Origin: Rhodococcus sp. BP22
GTDB taxonomy: Bacteria > Actinomycetota > Actinomycetes > Mycobacteriales > Mycobacteriaceae
Length of the DNA: 64,000 bases
NCBI RefSeq assembly: GCF_014281965.1
Contig: NZ_JACFTB010000001.1
Coordinates: 744,001-808,000 of the forward strand
Direction of reading: 5' to 3'
The position numbers were made by a program, and so were the translations under genes. The notes below the pieces were generated by a model. That model worked only from the letters and a program-made list of their open reading frames with translations, was not told the origin of the DNA and made no database searches. Below are positions 17,670 through 26,876 of this stretch, one piece after another (within the stretch, counting starts at the first letter, position 1; each line of letters starts with the position of its first letter).

Positions 17670-18266
17670 TTACCAGCGTTTCCCCGCGCGCCATCCTCTT
17701 TTCGCCGAGTCCGAGGACTCCTCGTACGAGACTTCTCCGTCGTCGAACCGTGGACGGTCGTCCCGGCGAATCTCCAGCGCGTCGAATACCTGCTGGTAGA
17801 GAAGCGAGTGAACCCGCTGGACGCGTGGAATGTCGTCGAACTCCAACGGGTCGTCCGACGCCGAAGCAATGATGAGGGTTCCGGTACCGAGCATGCGATC
17901 GATCAGTCCGTGCCGAAACTGGACATTGGAAATACGGCCCATCGGGATATCGATTCCCGAGTGGGTGATGACACCCTGCCGGATGAGCACTCGGCGGTCG
18001 GTGACGATGAAGTGCGTGCATTTCCAGCCGATGAGGGGGGCAATGCACCGCCAGGCGACGACGATCGCCCACAGAACTGCAGTGACAATCGATGCGACGG
18101 TGGCACTCGAACCGTCGAGCTTTACCGAGAACAGGCCGATCATGAAACCTGCGACAGCGGTGACGAGGATGAATGTCAACGCAGGCAGCACCAGCATCTT
18201 CCAATGCGGGTGATGATGCAGCAGCAGTTCTTCCTCGTCTGCCAACGCATCTTCCGGATACCCCAT
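17670..18266 (-). CDS. PH domain-containing membrane protein
   Basis: 198-aa protein with two adjacent transmembrane helices (MLVLPALTFILVTAVAGFMI and VASIVTAVLWAIVVAWR) followed by a bacterial PH (bPH2/YdbS-like) domain: CTHFIVTDRRVLIRQGVITH, IPMGRISNVQFRHGLIDRML and GTGTLIIASA. Counterpart of Rv3278c; the role is unknown, presumably membrane associated. ATG 18266 is preferred to the GTG nine bases upstream because GAGGAG lies 8 nt before it. It starts 5 nt after the AI-2E transporter stop, so the two are probably co-transcribed. Confidence 0.85.
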   Translation of the reverse strand: MGYPEDALADEEELLLHHHPHWKMLVLPALTFILVTAVAGFMIGLFSVKLDGSSATVASIVTAVLWAIVVAWRCIAPLIGWKCTHFIVTDRRVLIRQGVITHSGIDIPMGRISNVQFRHGLIDRMLGTGTLIIASASDDPLEFDDIPRVQRVHSLLYQQVFDALEIRRDDRPRFDDGEVSYEESSDSAKRGWRAGKRW

Positions 18267-18271
18267 GCGAC

Positions 18272-19516
18272 TCACTCCTCGGCCGGATCCCTATTCGTAC
18301 GAGGCGATCCTGCCACGAGAGCTGCGTCCTCATCACCATCCGAATCGGCGGCGCCACCGACATCTTCCTCAGTGTCGGAATCAGCGGCCTCAGGATCAGC
18401 GGCCTCGAGATCGGCGGGGTCCGGTGCTGCATCGGTGGCCCGGCCGTCACCACCGGACATCAGAATGTCCGCCCACCTGGTTGCCGGATCGATGTCCACC
18501 AACAACGCTTTGGCCATCAGAGTCAACGGAATGGCGAGGACTGCTCCGAGCGGACCGAGAACCCAGGACCAGAACACGAGCGAGAGAAACGTCAGAGTGA
18601 CCGACAGTCCCACGGCGTCACCGACGAACTTCGGCTGAATGATCGACTGGATAACGACGTTGACGACGCTGTAGACGACGATCACCGCAATCATCAGAGT
18701 GGGCCCGCCCTGCAACAGTGCCAACAGAGCCGGCGGGATCAGTCCGAGAACGAATCCGATGTTGGGAATGTAATTCGTGATGAACGACAAGAGCCCCCAC
18801 AACACTGGAAGTGGGATACCCATCGCCCACAGTGCACCTGCGTCGATGACGGCAACGATCAAGCCGAAGATCGTCGAGACGATCAGATAAGTACGAGTGC
18901 CCGTAGAGAAGGACACGAATGCGCCCGCGATATCGGGCCGGGTACCGACCAATGTCGATATCCGCGTGGTGAACGAACTGCCGTCGACCGCCATGAACAA
19001 CAGCAGCACGAGGACGAAAAGCAAGTTGGAGAAAATACCCAGCACGTCCACGAGAAGACTGTCGATCACCCCGAACACCGTGCCTGCGTCGATTTTCGAC
19101 ATCAAACTTTGAATCTGATCTTGCCCAATTCCGTTGTTCGACAAAAGAGTTCGAACACTATCGACCAGACTGTCGAATTCATCGGCGTAGGTCGGCAACA
19201 GCGTCGCGAGTCGGGCAGTCGATACGACGAGTGCCAATACCAACACGAGAAGGATGGAGTACACGAGAACAATCGCGATTATCGTTGCGATCCACGCGGC
19301 AAATCCCCTGCGTCGCAGCCACTCTGGAAATGGATGTACCGCAACGGTCAGCATCAAGGCAAGAAACGTCGGCCCCACCACGCCGGAGAACGCACGCGTT
19401 CCGGCGACGCAGACGACGAGTGAGGCAAGCCCCAGCAACACGATCACCCCGCGTGGGAGCGACCATGCCTCCGACACACTCGATGGCGTCGCATCCGATG
19501 CATGTCGCGGTTCCAT
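18272..19516 (-). CDS. AI-2E family (PerM-type) transporter
   Basis: 414-aa polytopic membrane protein of the AI-2E/PerM superfamily. About eight hydrophobic segments are visible, including GVIVLLGLASLVVCVAGTRA, WIATIIAIVLVYSILLVLVL, LLVDVLGIFSNLLFVLVLLL and VLWGLLSFITNYIPNIGFVL; the last holds the family signature. The C-terminal 75 residues are acidic (Asp/Ala/Glu), cytoplasmic and low in complexity. The substrate is unknown; members export autoinducer-2 or exchange ions. ATG 19516 is chosen because GGAGGGG lies 5 nt upstream; the frame stays open to 19582. Confidence 0.88.
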   Translation of the reverse strand: MEPRHASDATPSSVSEAWSLPRGVIVLLGLASLVVCVAGTRAFSGVVGPTFLALMLTVAVHPFPEWLRRRGFAAWIATIIAIVLVYSILLVLVLALVVSTARLATLLPTYADEFDSLVDSVRTLLSNNGIGQDQIQSLMSKIDAGTVFGVIDSLLVDVLGIFSNLLFVLVLLLFMAVDGSSFTTRISTLVGTRPDIAGAFVSFSTGTRTYLIVSTIFGLIVAVIDAGALWAMGIPLPVLWGLLSFITNYIPNIGFVLGLIPPALLALLQGGPTLMIAVIVVYSVVNVVIQSIIQPKFVGDAVGLSVTLTFLSLVFWSWVLGPLGAVLAIPLTLMAKALLVDIDPATRWADILMSGGDGRATDAAPDPADLEAADPEAADSDTEEDVGGAADSDGDEDAALVAGSPRTNRDPAEE

Positions 19517-19569
19517 GAGTGCCCCTCCGCAGCCGATAATCTGCTCAGAACGATCCCATCGCATCTGCC

Positions 19570-19604
19570 GAAGCCACATCATCCGTCACGGATGATGTGG
19601 CTTC
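19570..19604 (-). terminator. Strong hairpin downstream of birA
   Basis: A perfect 16-bp inverted repeat, with arms GAAGCCACATCATCCG and its complement and a 3-nt loop, lies directly after the birA stop and ahead of the AI-2E transporter gene. No T-tract follows, as is common in actinobacteria. Confidence 0.7.
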
Positions 19605-19609
19605 ACCGA

Positions 19610-20440
19610 TTACTCTGGATCCACCGCGCGTAGGTGAGTGACATCCCCGGCCGCTACCGCGACCGATTGCCCGGACTCATCGTCACGAACGACGATGCGG
19701 CCGTGAACATCGACGTCGGTCGCCTCCCCCACCAACACTCGATCCCCAGGCATCTCGACGCGAACTCTCCGCCCCACCGTGTCGCACCGCTCGCGATATC
19801 GCTGAGCGAGATGCTCGGTGTTCCAACCGGAGTTCTTCCAGGAATCGACCTCGGCACCGATTCCACGCAAGATTGCGCGCAGAATGGTGTCACGATCGGC
19901 CACGACCGCATTCTCGAGCACCAGCGATGTGGCCGTCGGGACAGGTAGTTCCTCAGTCGTCATCGATACGTTCAGCCCGATTCCGACCACCACGACCGGA
20001 TGCGGACCGTAGGTAGCAACTTCGGCGAGAATGCCAGCGACCTTTCGCCCCTCGATCAAGACGTCGTTCGGCCATTTCAGGGCAGCGTCGACAGCCGCCA
20101 CCGTTCGCAGCGCGTCGACTACGGCGACTCCGGTCAGGAGCGGTAGCCATCCGAGGACGGCCGGATCGATTCCTGGAAATTTCATCAGCACCGACAAGAG
20201 GATCTGTGATCGAGGCGCGCCGGAGAACGGTCGTGAATGACGGCCACGCCCGCTGTCCTGGTGCTCGGCTACAAGCGCGGTGCGATCGGCGAGCCCGTCG
20301 GCGCGCGCAATGAGGTCGGCGTTGGTCGAACCCGTTTGCTCGACCACGTCGAGCCTCGACCAGGACGCTTGCGGCCCATCGACAAGAGCTCGACGAAGAG
20401 CCGCGACATCGAGCGGGGGGCGGTCGAGATTGGTCCACAT
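19610..20440 (-). CDS. birA: Biotin-[acyl-CoA carboxylase] ligase
   Basis: 276-aa group I biotin protein ligase without a DNA-binding domain. It makes biotinyl-AMP and attaches biotin to the AccA3 lysine. QTGSTNADLIARA, the biotinyl-AMP loop DSGRGRHSRPFSG and LKWPNDVLIEGRKVAGIL are visible, with a short C-terminal cap. ATG 20440 is chosen because a TATGCT hexamer ends 8 nt upstream (leaderless pattern); the frame is open to 20569. It is divergent from accD5, placing ligase and carboxylase genes back to back as in mycobacteria (Rv3279c). Confidence 0.93.
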   Translation of the reverse strand: MWTNLDRPPLDVAALRRALVDGPQASWSRLDVVEQTGSTNADLIARADGLADRTALVAEHQDSGRGRHSRPFSGAPRSQILLSVLMKFPGIDPAVLGWLPLLTGVAVVDALRTVAAVDAALKWPNDVLIEGRKVAGILAEVATYGPHPVVVVGIGLNVSMTTEELPVPTATSLVLENAVVADRDTILRAILRGIGAEVDSWKNSGWNTEHLAQRYRERCDTVGRRVRVEMPGDRVLVGEATDVDVHGRIVVRDDESGQSVAVAAGDVTHLRAVDPE

Positions 20441-20448
20441 GACCCATG

Positions 20449-20454
20449 AGCATA
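20449..20454 (-). promoter_or_regulatory. Candidate leaderless -10 (TATGCT) for birA
   Basis: On the minus strand TATGCT is followed by 8 nt and then ATG 20440, with no ribosome site. Confidence 0.4.
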
Positions 20455-20553
20455 TGGCCCTACCGAACGTGCCTCGTCGATGTACCGGCCAGTAGGCTTG
20501 TTTGCCGACTGTGCTTGTCGCACCTCGGTCGGGACACTCATCACAGTCGTGGT

Positions 20554-20559
20554 TAAAGT
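20554..20559 (+). promoter_or_regulatory. Candidate leaderless -10 (TAAAGT) for accD5
   Basis: TAAAGT, 8 nt (GATCCCCC), then ATG 20568. No purine-rich ribosome site lies in the gap. Confidence 0.4.
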
Positions 20560-20567
20560 GATCCCCC

Positions 20568-22208
20568 ATGACCAGTGTTCAGGACGCAACTGCACAGGGT
20601 TCGGCCGCCAAGCCCGATATCCACACCACAGCGGGAAAACTCGCTGATCTCAGAAGTCGCCGGGAAGCCGCGATGCTCCCCAGTGGTGAAGCTGCAGTGG
20701 AGAAGGTGCACGCGAAAGGCAAGCTGACCGCCCGGGAGCGCATCACCGCGCTACTCGACGAAGGTTCGTTCGTCGAACTGGACGCGCTCGCTCGTCACCG
20801 GTCCGTCAACTTCGGAATGGCCGACAACCGCCCCTTCGGCGATGGAGTAGTCACCGGCTACGGCACCATCGACGGGCGCGACATCTGCGTCTTCTCCCAG
20901 GATGCCACCGTCTTCGGCGGTTCCCTCGGTGAGATCTACGGCGAGAAAATCGTCAAGGTCATGGATCTTGCGATCAAGACCGGCCGTCCGCTGGTCGGCA
21001 TCAACGAAGGCGCCGGCGCTCGCATCCAGGAGGGCGTCGTCTCCCTGGGCCTCTACGGCGAAATCTTCCACCGCAACGTCCAGGCATCCGGAGTCATCCC
21101 GCAGATCTCGCTCATCATGGGGCCTGCTGCCGGCGGACACGTCTACTCCCCCGCACTGACCGATTTCGTCGTCATGGTCGACGGCACCTCGCAGATGTTC
21201 GTCACCGGCCCCGATGTCATCAAGACCGTCACCGGCGAGAACGTCACCATGGAAGAACTCGGTGGCGCGCACACCCACATGGAGAAGTCCGGTGTCGCGC
21301 ACTACGTCGCGTCCGGCGAGCAGGACGCGTTGGACTACGTCCGCGATCTGCTGTCGTACCTACCGAGCAACAACCGCGCCGACGCGCCCCGCCTGGCGCC
21401 GTCGGATCCGATCGTCGGTGGCATCGAGGAAAGCCTCACTGCAGAGGACCTCGAACTGGACACCTTGATCCCGGATTCCCCGAACACCCCGTACGACATG
21501 CACGAGGTCATCCGTCGGATCCTCGATGACGACGAGTTCCTCGAAGTCCAGGAAGGCCGCGCGCGCAATATCATCGTCGGCTTCGGACGCGTCGACGGTC
21601 GCTCGGTGGGCATCGTGGCAAACCAGCCCACCCAGTTCGCGGGCACTCTCGACATCGACGCCTCCGAGAAAGCAGCTCGCTTCGTACGAACCTGCGACTG
21701 CTTCAACGTCCCGATCATCACCCTCGTCGACGTTCCTGGCTTCCTGCCCGGAACCGAACAGGAATTCAACGGCATCATTCGTCGCGGCGCGAAGTTGCTC
21801 TACGCCTACGGTGAGGCGACGGTCGGCAAGATCACCGTCATCACCCGCAAGGCCTACGGTGGCGCGTACGACGTCATGGGCTCCAAACACATGGGTGCCG
21901 ACGTCAACCTCGCATGGCCGACCGCCCAGATCGCTGTCATGGGTGCATCCGGTGCCGTCGGATTCGTCTACCGCAAGCAACTCCTCGAGGCTGCGAAAAA
22001 CGGCGAGGACGTCGACGCATTGCGGTTGAAGTTGCAGCAGGAGTACGAGGACACGCTCGTCAACCCGTACATTGCGGCCGAGCGCGGCTACCTCGACGCT
22101 GTCATTCCGCCGAGTCATACGCGTGGACAAATTGTCGCTGCGTTGCGACTTCTCGAGCGAAAAATGGTGACGTTGCCGCCCAAGAAGCACGGGAACATTC
22201 CACTGTGA
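20568..22208 (+). CDS. accD5: Acyl-CoA (propionyl-CoA) carboxylase beta subunit
   Basis: 546-aa carboxyltransferase that moves carboxybiotin CO2 onto propionyl/acetyl-CoA, giving (methyl)malonyl-CoA for multimethyl-branched and mycolic lipids. Both crotonase-like halves are present: [20 protein letters not shown] with [20 protein letters not shown] in the N-half, and [13 protein letters not shown] with [15 protein letters not shown] in the C-half, forming the acyl-CoA and biotin oxyanion pockets. Length equals mycobacterial AccD5 (Rv3280). Codon use is strongly C/G-ending, as expected for a well-expressed gene. It overlaps accE5 by 4 nt. Confidence 0.96.
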   Translation: MTSVQDATAQGSAAKPDIHTTAGKLADLRSRREAAMLPSGEAAVEKVHAKGKLTARERITALLDEGSFVELDALARHRSVNFGMADNRPFGDGVVTGYGTIDGRDICVFSQDATVFGGSLGEIYGEKIVKVMDLAIKTGRPLVGINEGAGARIQEGVVSLGLYGEIFHRNVQASGVIPQISLIMGPAAGGHVYSPALTDFVVMVDGTSQMFVTGPDVIKTVTGENVTMEELGGAHTHMEKSGVAHYVASGEQDALDYVRDLLSYLPSNNRADAPRLAPSDPIVGGIEESLTAEDLELDTLIPDSPNTPYDMHEVIRRILDDDEFLEVQEGRARNIIVGFGRVDGRSVGIVANQPTQFAGTLDIDASEKAARFVRTCDCFNVPIITLVDVPGFLPGTEQEFNGIIRRGAKLLYAYGEATVGKITVITRKAYGGAYDVMGSKHMGADVNLAWPTAQIAVMGASGAVGFVYRKQLLEAAKNGEDVDALRLKLQQEYEDTLVNPYIAAERGYLDAVIPPSHTRGQIVAALRLLERKMVTLPPKKHGNIPL

Positions 22209-22498
22209 GCGCACCGGCAAAGGAATCGGACATCACCGAAGCTACGAATCTGATCGAGTCTGCAGGTTTGGACGACGCGTCGGCGGCCTCCAAGGTCCAC
22301 GATGTGATCCGAGTGGTGAAGGGAAATCCTTCGGACCAGGACATCGCGGCACTTGTCGTGGTCCTCACCGCGGCGGCGGGTTCGACTGCCTCGACCGTTG
22401 ACTCACGTCCACCGGAGCTGTGGGGTTCTCATGCCTCGAAGCATCGGACGTTCGCGCCGTATTCGCCGTACTCGTACGGCGCCTCGCAGCGTTACTAG
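22205..22498 (+). CDS. accE5: Acyl-CoA carboxylase epsilon subunit
   Basis: 97-aa small subunit that stabilises the AccA3-AccD5 complex in actinobacteria. It contains [21 protein letters not shown], the short helix that contacts the beta subunit, and ends in the characteristic aromatic/Ser-rich [20 protein letters not shown] tail. GTG 22205 overlaps the accD5 stop (GTGA), so the subunits are translationally coupled. One nucleotide separates its stop from the maf start. Confidence 0.93.
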   Translation: MSAPAKESDITEATNLIESAGLDDASAASKVHDVIRVVKGNPSDQDIAALVVVLTAAAGSTASTVDSRPPELWGSHASKHRTFAPYSPYSYGASQRY

Positions 22499-22499
22499 A

Positions 22500-23126
22500 G
22501 TGCCTCGTTTGGTTCTCGCCTCGGCGTCGCCTGCACGGCTCGAAGTTCTCCGCAAGGCGGGGATCGACCCAGTCGTGCGGGTGTCCGGGGTGGACGAGGA
22601 CGCGCTCACCGCAGCGCTCGGACTCGATCCGGTACCCGAGGATGTGGTCGTAGCCTTGGCACTCGCCAAGGCGGAGGCAGTACTCGCCGAGTTCGACGAC
22701 GCAGTGGTGGTCGGGTGCGATTCGATGTTGTCGATCGGCGACGAGCTACAGGGCAAACCTCACAGCGTCGAGGTGGCACGACGTAGGTGGGCTGCGATGG
22801 CAGGAAGATCAGGTGATCTTCTGACCGGCCACGCTGTCGTTCGAGTCGTGGACGGGAGATCGGTCGCGGTCGCGGCCGGGTGTAGTTCGACGAAGATCCA
22901 TTTCAGTGAACCGTCGAGCGCCGACCTCGAGGCTTATCTCGCGTCGGGAGAGCCGTTGTCGGTGGCCGGCGCCTTCACGCTGGACGGCCTCGGTGGCTGG
23001 TTCGTCGACCGCATCGAGGGGGATCCGTCCAGCGTCATCGGGATCGGTCTACCGCTCGTCCGTCGACTTCTGGCCGATGTCGGCACGTCGTTGTCCGAGC
23101 TGTGGGCCGATTCAGGGAACCAATAG
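22500..23126 (+). CDS. Maf-like nucleoside triphosphate pyrophosphatase
   Basis: 208-aa Maf/HAM1-like house-cleaning enzyme that hydrolyses non-canonical or excess NTPs to NMP and PPi. LVLASASPARLEVLRKAGI is the family N-terminus, and VGCDSML, GKPHSVEVARRRW and FTLDGLGGWFVDRIEGDPSSVIG complete the signature. GTG 22500 begins one base after the accE5 stop, so it is part of the accD5 operon (Rv3282 position). Its 3' end overlaps the convergent flavodoxin gene by 15 nt. Confidence 0.93.
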   Translation: MPRLVLASASPARLEVLRKAGIDPVVRVSGVDEDALTAALGLDPVPEDVVVALALAKAEAVLAEFDDAVVVGCDSMLSIGDELQGKPHSVEVARRRWAAMAGRSGDLLTGHAVVRVVDGRSVAVAAGCSSTKIHFSEPSSADLEAYLASGEPLSVAGAFTLDGLGGWFVDRIEGDPSSVIGIGLPLVRRLLADVGTSLSELWADSGNQ

Positions 23127-23558
23127 AGCTGTGATGTCGCGGGCCCACTCGGCAGCCTGCACCTTGGGCTTGACGTTCGAGGAGCTGTCGTGCCGGGCAT
23201 GCTCGCCGACCTGTTGAGCGCCTAGTTCCACCAGCTTGTCGGCGATGATCTCGCCGCCGCGGTTGAACGTGTCCTCGTACACGCGGTCGCCCAGTCCGAA
23301 CATGGCAAATCTGAGCCCGGAAAGATTGGGGCCGTCCTCAACTAGCGCGTCGTAGAAGGGGCCTGCTCCCGTCGGCAGTTCGCCTTCGCCGTAGGTGGAG
23401 CAGATGATGACGTGAAAGTCGTCGGTATCGATATCGGATACCTCATATTCGAGCATGTCACGCACGTCGACGTCATGATCGGTCATCACCTCGGCGATCT
23501 TGTCCGCAACCTCCTCGGCTGTACCGGTCTCCGAACCGAACAATACGACTACTGCCAT
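23112..23558 (-). CDS. Flavodoxin-domain protein (MioC/sulfite reductase flavoprotein-like)
   Basis: 148-aa stand-alone flavodoxin. VVLFGSETGTAEEVADKIAE is the FMN phosphate loop, and ICSTYGEGELPTGAGPFYDAL and FAMFGLGDRVYEDTFNRGG are the loops around the isoalloxazine ring. It resembles the FMN domain of cytochrome P450/sulfite reductases without the FAD domain, so it likely carries electrons between unknown partners. ATG 23558 has AAGGGGAG 6 nt upstream. It is antisense to the last 15 nt of maf. Confidence 0.88.
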   Translation of the reverse strand: MAVVVLFGSETGTAEEVADKIAEVMTDHDVDVRDMLEYEVSDIDTDDFHVIICSTYGEGELPTGAGPFYDALVEDGPNLSGLRFAMFGLGDRVYEDTFNRGGEIIADKLVELGAQQVGEHARHDSSSNVKPKVQAAEWARDITALLVP

Positions 23559-23777
23559 GTCCACTCCCCTTCTCGAAACTTTCCTTGCAGGCCACCGAAA
23601 GAATCGGTAAGTGAGAATAGCCTCACCAGCAGTGGGGGTCTGATCCCACCTGCCCTCCGCGGGCACGACGGGTGTCCACGGGCGGCTCTGCACTCCGAGC
23701 GCAGCTCCCTCGACTCACCGAGCGCCTAGGATCGACAGAGTCAGATCGATTCGATCACTCCTAGGAGCGAAGAAGAA

Positions 23778-24674
23778 GTGCCCGTAGCAGCAGACCCCAC
23801 GCCCACGTTTTCCGACTATGCGCACCCAGATCGACTGGTGTCCACTCAATGGCTGTCCGCACATCTCGGCACTCCCGGCCTCAGGGTCGTCGAATCGGAT
23901 GAGGATGTGCTCCTCTACGACGTCGGCCACATTCCGGGTGCGGTAAAGATCGATTGGCATGTCGATCTCAACGACCCGATCACACGGGACTACATCGATG
24001 GAGATCAGTTCGCGGCACTGCTCGGCCGCAAGGGCATCTCTCGCGACGACACCATCGTGATCTACGGCGACAAGAGCAACTGGTGGGCCGCCTACGCACT
24101 GTGGGTATTCACCTTGTTCGGACACCAGGATGTCCGGCTGCTCGACGGTGGCCGAGACGCATGGCTGGCCGAGAACCGCGAAACAACCCTCGACGTCCCC
24201 GAGTATCCGGTGACGGAATACCCGGTGGTGGAGCGAAACGACGCACCGATACGAGCATTCGCTGCGGACGTCCTCACGAGCCTGGGCACGATTCCGCTCA
24301 TCGACGTGCGTTCACCGGCGGAGTATACCGGAGAACGTACCCACATGCCCGACTATCCGGAGGAAGGGGCACTGCGCGGCGGTCACATACCTACCGCGGT
24401 CAGCATCCCCTGGGCCAAGGCTGCGGCCCCCGACGGTCGCTTCCGTACCAAGGCAGAGCTCGAGGAGATCTACGCCGACTACCTCGCTAGTGAGAAGGTG
24501 ATCGCGTACTGCCGGATAGGCGAGCGATCGAGCCACACCTGGTTCGTGTTGACTCATCTTCTCGGTCACGAATCGGTTCGGAACTACGACGGTTCGTGGA
24601 CCGAGTGGGGTAACGCAGTTCGGGTACCGATTGCACGCGGCGAGGAGCCTGGCTCCGCACCCGTGAAGGCCTGA
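23778..24674 (+). CDS. sseA: Thiosulfate sulfurtransferase (two-domain rhodanese)
   Basis: 298-aa tandem rhodanese. The N-terminal domain has [20 protein letters not shown] and lacks an active Cys. The C-terminal domain has [13 protein letters not shown], then the catalytic loop [13 protein letters not shown] with the persulfide-forming Cys. It moves sulfane sulfur from thiosulfate or a similar donor to thiophilic acceptors. GTG 23778 has AGGAGCGAAGAA upstream. Only 2 nt separate it from the SufE-like gene, so the pair probably handles persulfide sulfur together (Rv3283/Rv3284 order). Confidence 0.94.
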   Translation: MPVAADPTPTFSDYAHPDRLVSTQWLSAHLGTPGLRVVESDEDVLLYDVGHIPGAVKIDWHVDLNDPITRDYIDGDQFAALLGRKGISRDDTIVIYGDKSNWWAAYALWVFTLFGHQDVRLLDGGRDAWLAENRETTLDVPEYPVTEYPVVERNDAPIRAFAADVLTSLGTIPLIDVRSPAEYTGERTHMPDYPEEGALRGGHIPTAVSIPWAKAAAPDGRFRTKAELEEIYADYLASEKVIAYCRIGERSSHTWFVLTHLLGHESVRNYDGSWTEWGNAVRVPIARGEEPGSAPVKA

Positions 24675-24676
24675 TC

Positions 24677-25090
24677 ATGGCCGAGTTGCCGGAGTCGCTC
24701 TCCGAGATCGTCGAGGATTTCGCGGCCGTCGAGGGCCAGGACAAGCTTCAACTGCTCCTCGAGTTCAGCCGTGAGCTTCCCGGGTTGCCCGAGCATTTGG
24801 AACAGGCAGCCATGGAGCCGGTGCCCGAATGCCAGTCACCGCTGTTCCTGTCCGTGGACAGCGCGGATCGAGATGCGGTCAAGCTGTATTTCAGTGCGCC
24901 GCCGGAAGCACCGACGACGAGAGGTTTCGCCTCGATACTTCACCAGGGTCTCGACGGACATTCGGCGCAGGACATTCTCGCTGTGCCGGATGACTTCTAC
25001 CTTGCGCTCGGTCTCGGAGATGCCGTGAGTCCTCTGCGACTGCGCGGAATGTCGGCGATGCTCTCGCGCATCAAGCGACATGTGAGATGA
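24677..25090 (+). CDS. SufE-like sulfur acceptor protein
   Basis: 137-aa SufE-family protein. The sulfur-accepting residue is probably Cys52 in [31 protein letters not shown] and the final [13 protein letters not shown] are family features. SufE proteins take persulfide from a cysteine desulfurase; with sseA 2 nt upstream, the donor here could be the rhodanese. A 12-bp hairpin lies 12 nt after the stop. Confidence 0.9.
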   Translation: MAELPESLSEIVEDFAAVEGQDKLQLLLEFSRELPGLPEHLEQAAMEPVPECQSPLFLSVDSADRDAVKLYFSAPPEAPTTRGFASILHQGLDGHSAQDILAVPDDFYLALGLGDAVSPLRLRGMSAMLSRIKRHVR

Positions 25091-25101
25091 AGCTCGAGTA
25101 G

Positions 25102-25133
25102 AGACGACCTCGATCCGCTGGTCGAGGTCGTCT
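25102..25133 (+). terminator. Intrinsic hairpin after sseA-sufE-like operon
   Basis: Perfect 12-bp stem (AGACGACCTCGA and its complement) with an 8-nt loop, directly after the SufE-like stop. It is followed only by a short T-containing stretch. Confidence 0.65.
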
Positions 25134-25253
25134 TGATCGATACACTTGCGGGTCGGTACACTCGTTGTCGGACACGGTGTGCGCGATTCGGCAGGTCTGG
25201 TTGCGCTCACCGTGGTTGTTTGTTCATCCCGCGTGAGAGTTGGTTGCTGTCGA

Positions 25254-26729
25254 ATGGAGTTCACCGAGTTGGCGGACTACGCCATACCCGCAGGCACCAT
25301 CACGGAGTGGATTCCCAGCGTCGGACCCCACGCGAGCACTCCGGTCCTGGCCGGCTGGCAGCCGGACGACCGCCCCACGTCGTATGTGCACGAGGCGCAC
25401 CTGCGCGACAGTTTGGACAGTCCCCGCCAGGGTCGGGAGAGTTGGTTGGGCGCGGCGTTCGATATCGAAGGCCCGCTCGACAAGCCTGCGTTCCGACGTG
25501 CCGTGCTCGCGTGGATCGATCGCCACGAGTCGATGCGTTCACACGCAGCCATCGATGTCGACGGCGGGGAGCTGAGCCGAGTCACCGCCGCTGAAGGCAC
25601 CGTCGAAGTCTGGCAGGTCGAGCAGGAGCGCTGTGAGCTCTCCAGCGAGGTGTTGGACCATCTGCAGTACTTGTTCGACGAATACACCTCCCCTCTCGCC
25701 TGGCCCGCATATGCGTTCGTGACAGTAGAGCCACTGGAAACGCGGGACACCGGAAAGGTGACTGTCTTCTTCGCCGCCGATCACTCCATCATCGACGGCC
25801 TGTCCACTGTTCTGGTTGCCCACGAGATATCCGCGTTGTACACCCAGGCCGTCGACGGCACAGCCGCCGCGCTGTTCGAGGCTGGTAGTTACTTGGACTT
25901 CGGGGTGTCCGAGCGCCGGATGCACGCCGAACTCGAGCACACTCACGATGCCGTGGTGACCTGGCGCCGCTTCCTCGACGCCGGCGACGGTCAGCTACCC
26001 GCCTTCCCTCTCGAAATCGGTGCCCCGAGCAGCGGTGACACACCCCAGGGCGGGCTGACCGATTGGATCCTCGACGCCGAACGGGCCGATTCCTTTTCTG
26101 TCGCGTGCCGCAAGACCGGAAACAGTATGTTCGCCGGACTGCTGGCCGCGTTGGCAATGGCCGGGGCGGAGCTGACCGGCCGGACCGAGTTCCGGACCAT
26201 CACACCGGTACACACTCGGGATCAACCGCACTGGGCGTCGTCACTCGGGTGGTTCGTCGGGTTGTGCCCGCTCTCGTTCGATATCGCGGATGCGGAATCG
26301 TTCGGCGCGATCGTTGCGCGGGCCACTCAGCAGGTCACGGCAACCAAACCGGTAGCCCGGGTCCCACTCGACCGAGTCTTCCGCGCGCTGGGTGCCTCTG
26401 CGAAGCCGCGCTTCGTGGTGTCGTTCATGGATGTGCGTTTTGCGCCGATGGCCGAGCGGTGGGACGACTGGAACGCCCGGGCATTGCGCAGCAAGCAGTA
26501 CGACCACGACGTCTACATCTGGATCAACCGAACACCGCGCGGGGTGAACATCTCGGCGCGCTACCCCAATAACGACATCGCAACCGCACACGTTCACCGC
26601 TACATCGGCGTACTGCGGCGAATTCTCGACGAGGTGGTCGACACAGGAACGGCGTCGCTGACCTCTATGGTGAGCAGCGGCCCGGCATTGAACAGCGCAT
26701 CGTTCTCTCCGACACCTACCAATCAGTAG
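25254..26729 (+). CDS. PapA-like acyltransferase (condensation-domain fold)
   Basis: 491-aa protein of the condensation/PapA superfamily, which esterifies alcohols of wall lipids with acyl-CoA or carrier-bound acyl groups. The active-site motif reads ADHSIIDGLS: the second, catalytic His and the Asp-Gly are kept, while the first His of HHxxxDG is Asp. A C-terminal DFGWGR-type motif is not evident, but SSLGWFVGLCPLSFDI and YDHDVYIWINRTPRGVNISARY resemble PapA latch regions. ATG 25254 (MEFTELADYAIPAG) is chosen; the frame opens earlier at 25146. It sits between sufE-like and accA3, an interval without such a gene in M. tuberculosis. Confidence 0.8.
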   Translation: MEFTELADYAIPAGTITEWIPSVGPHASTPVLAGWQPDDRPTSYVHEAHLRDSLDSPRQGRESWLGAAFDIEGPLDKPAFRRAVLAWIDRHESMRSHAAIDVDGGELSRVTAAEGTVEVWQVEQERCELSSEVLDHLQYLFDEYTSPLAWPAYAFVTVEPLETRDTGKVTVFFAADHSIIDGLSTVLVAHEISALYTQAVDGTAAALFEAGSYLDFGVSERRMHAELEHTHDAVVTWRRFLDAGDGQLPAFPLEIGAPSSGDTPQGGLTDWILDAERADSFSVACRKTGNSMFAGLLAALAMAGAELTGRTEFRTITPVHTRDQPHWASSLGWFVGLCPLSFDIADAESFGAIVARATQQVTATKPVARVPLDRVFRALGASAKPRFVVSFMDVRFAPMAERWDDWNARALRSKQYDHDVYIWINRTPRGVNISARYPNNDIATAHVHRYIGVLRRILDEVVDTGTASLTSMVSSGPALNSASFSPTPTNQ

Positions 26730-26876
26730 GGACCTCCGGCTTTTTTGGGTCTGTTCCCTGTAACCACCATCCAGTTTCGGATGTGTCGGCGACTGTGCTT
26801 ACACTCCGAATAGACGCCCGTAACCGAGCGGCGGAAAAACGCCGCGCACGGAACACTTGAAACCACAGGAGGCTCA

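Noticed and set aside
16925-17872. 315-aa plus-strand frame over the response regulator
   Set aside because: Antisense shadow; the minus strand encodes an intact receiver and winged helix.
18173-19423. 416-aa open frame on the plus strand
   Set aside because: It lies antisense across the AI-2E transporter and PH-domain genes, has a low-complexity His/Asp/Arg composition and no ribosome site; it is a shadow of high-GC coding.
26730-26876. T-run (TTTTTT at about 26743) as a terminator of the PapA-like gene
   Set aside because: No convincing stem precedes the T-run, so it is not called.
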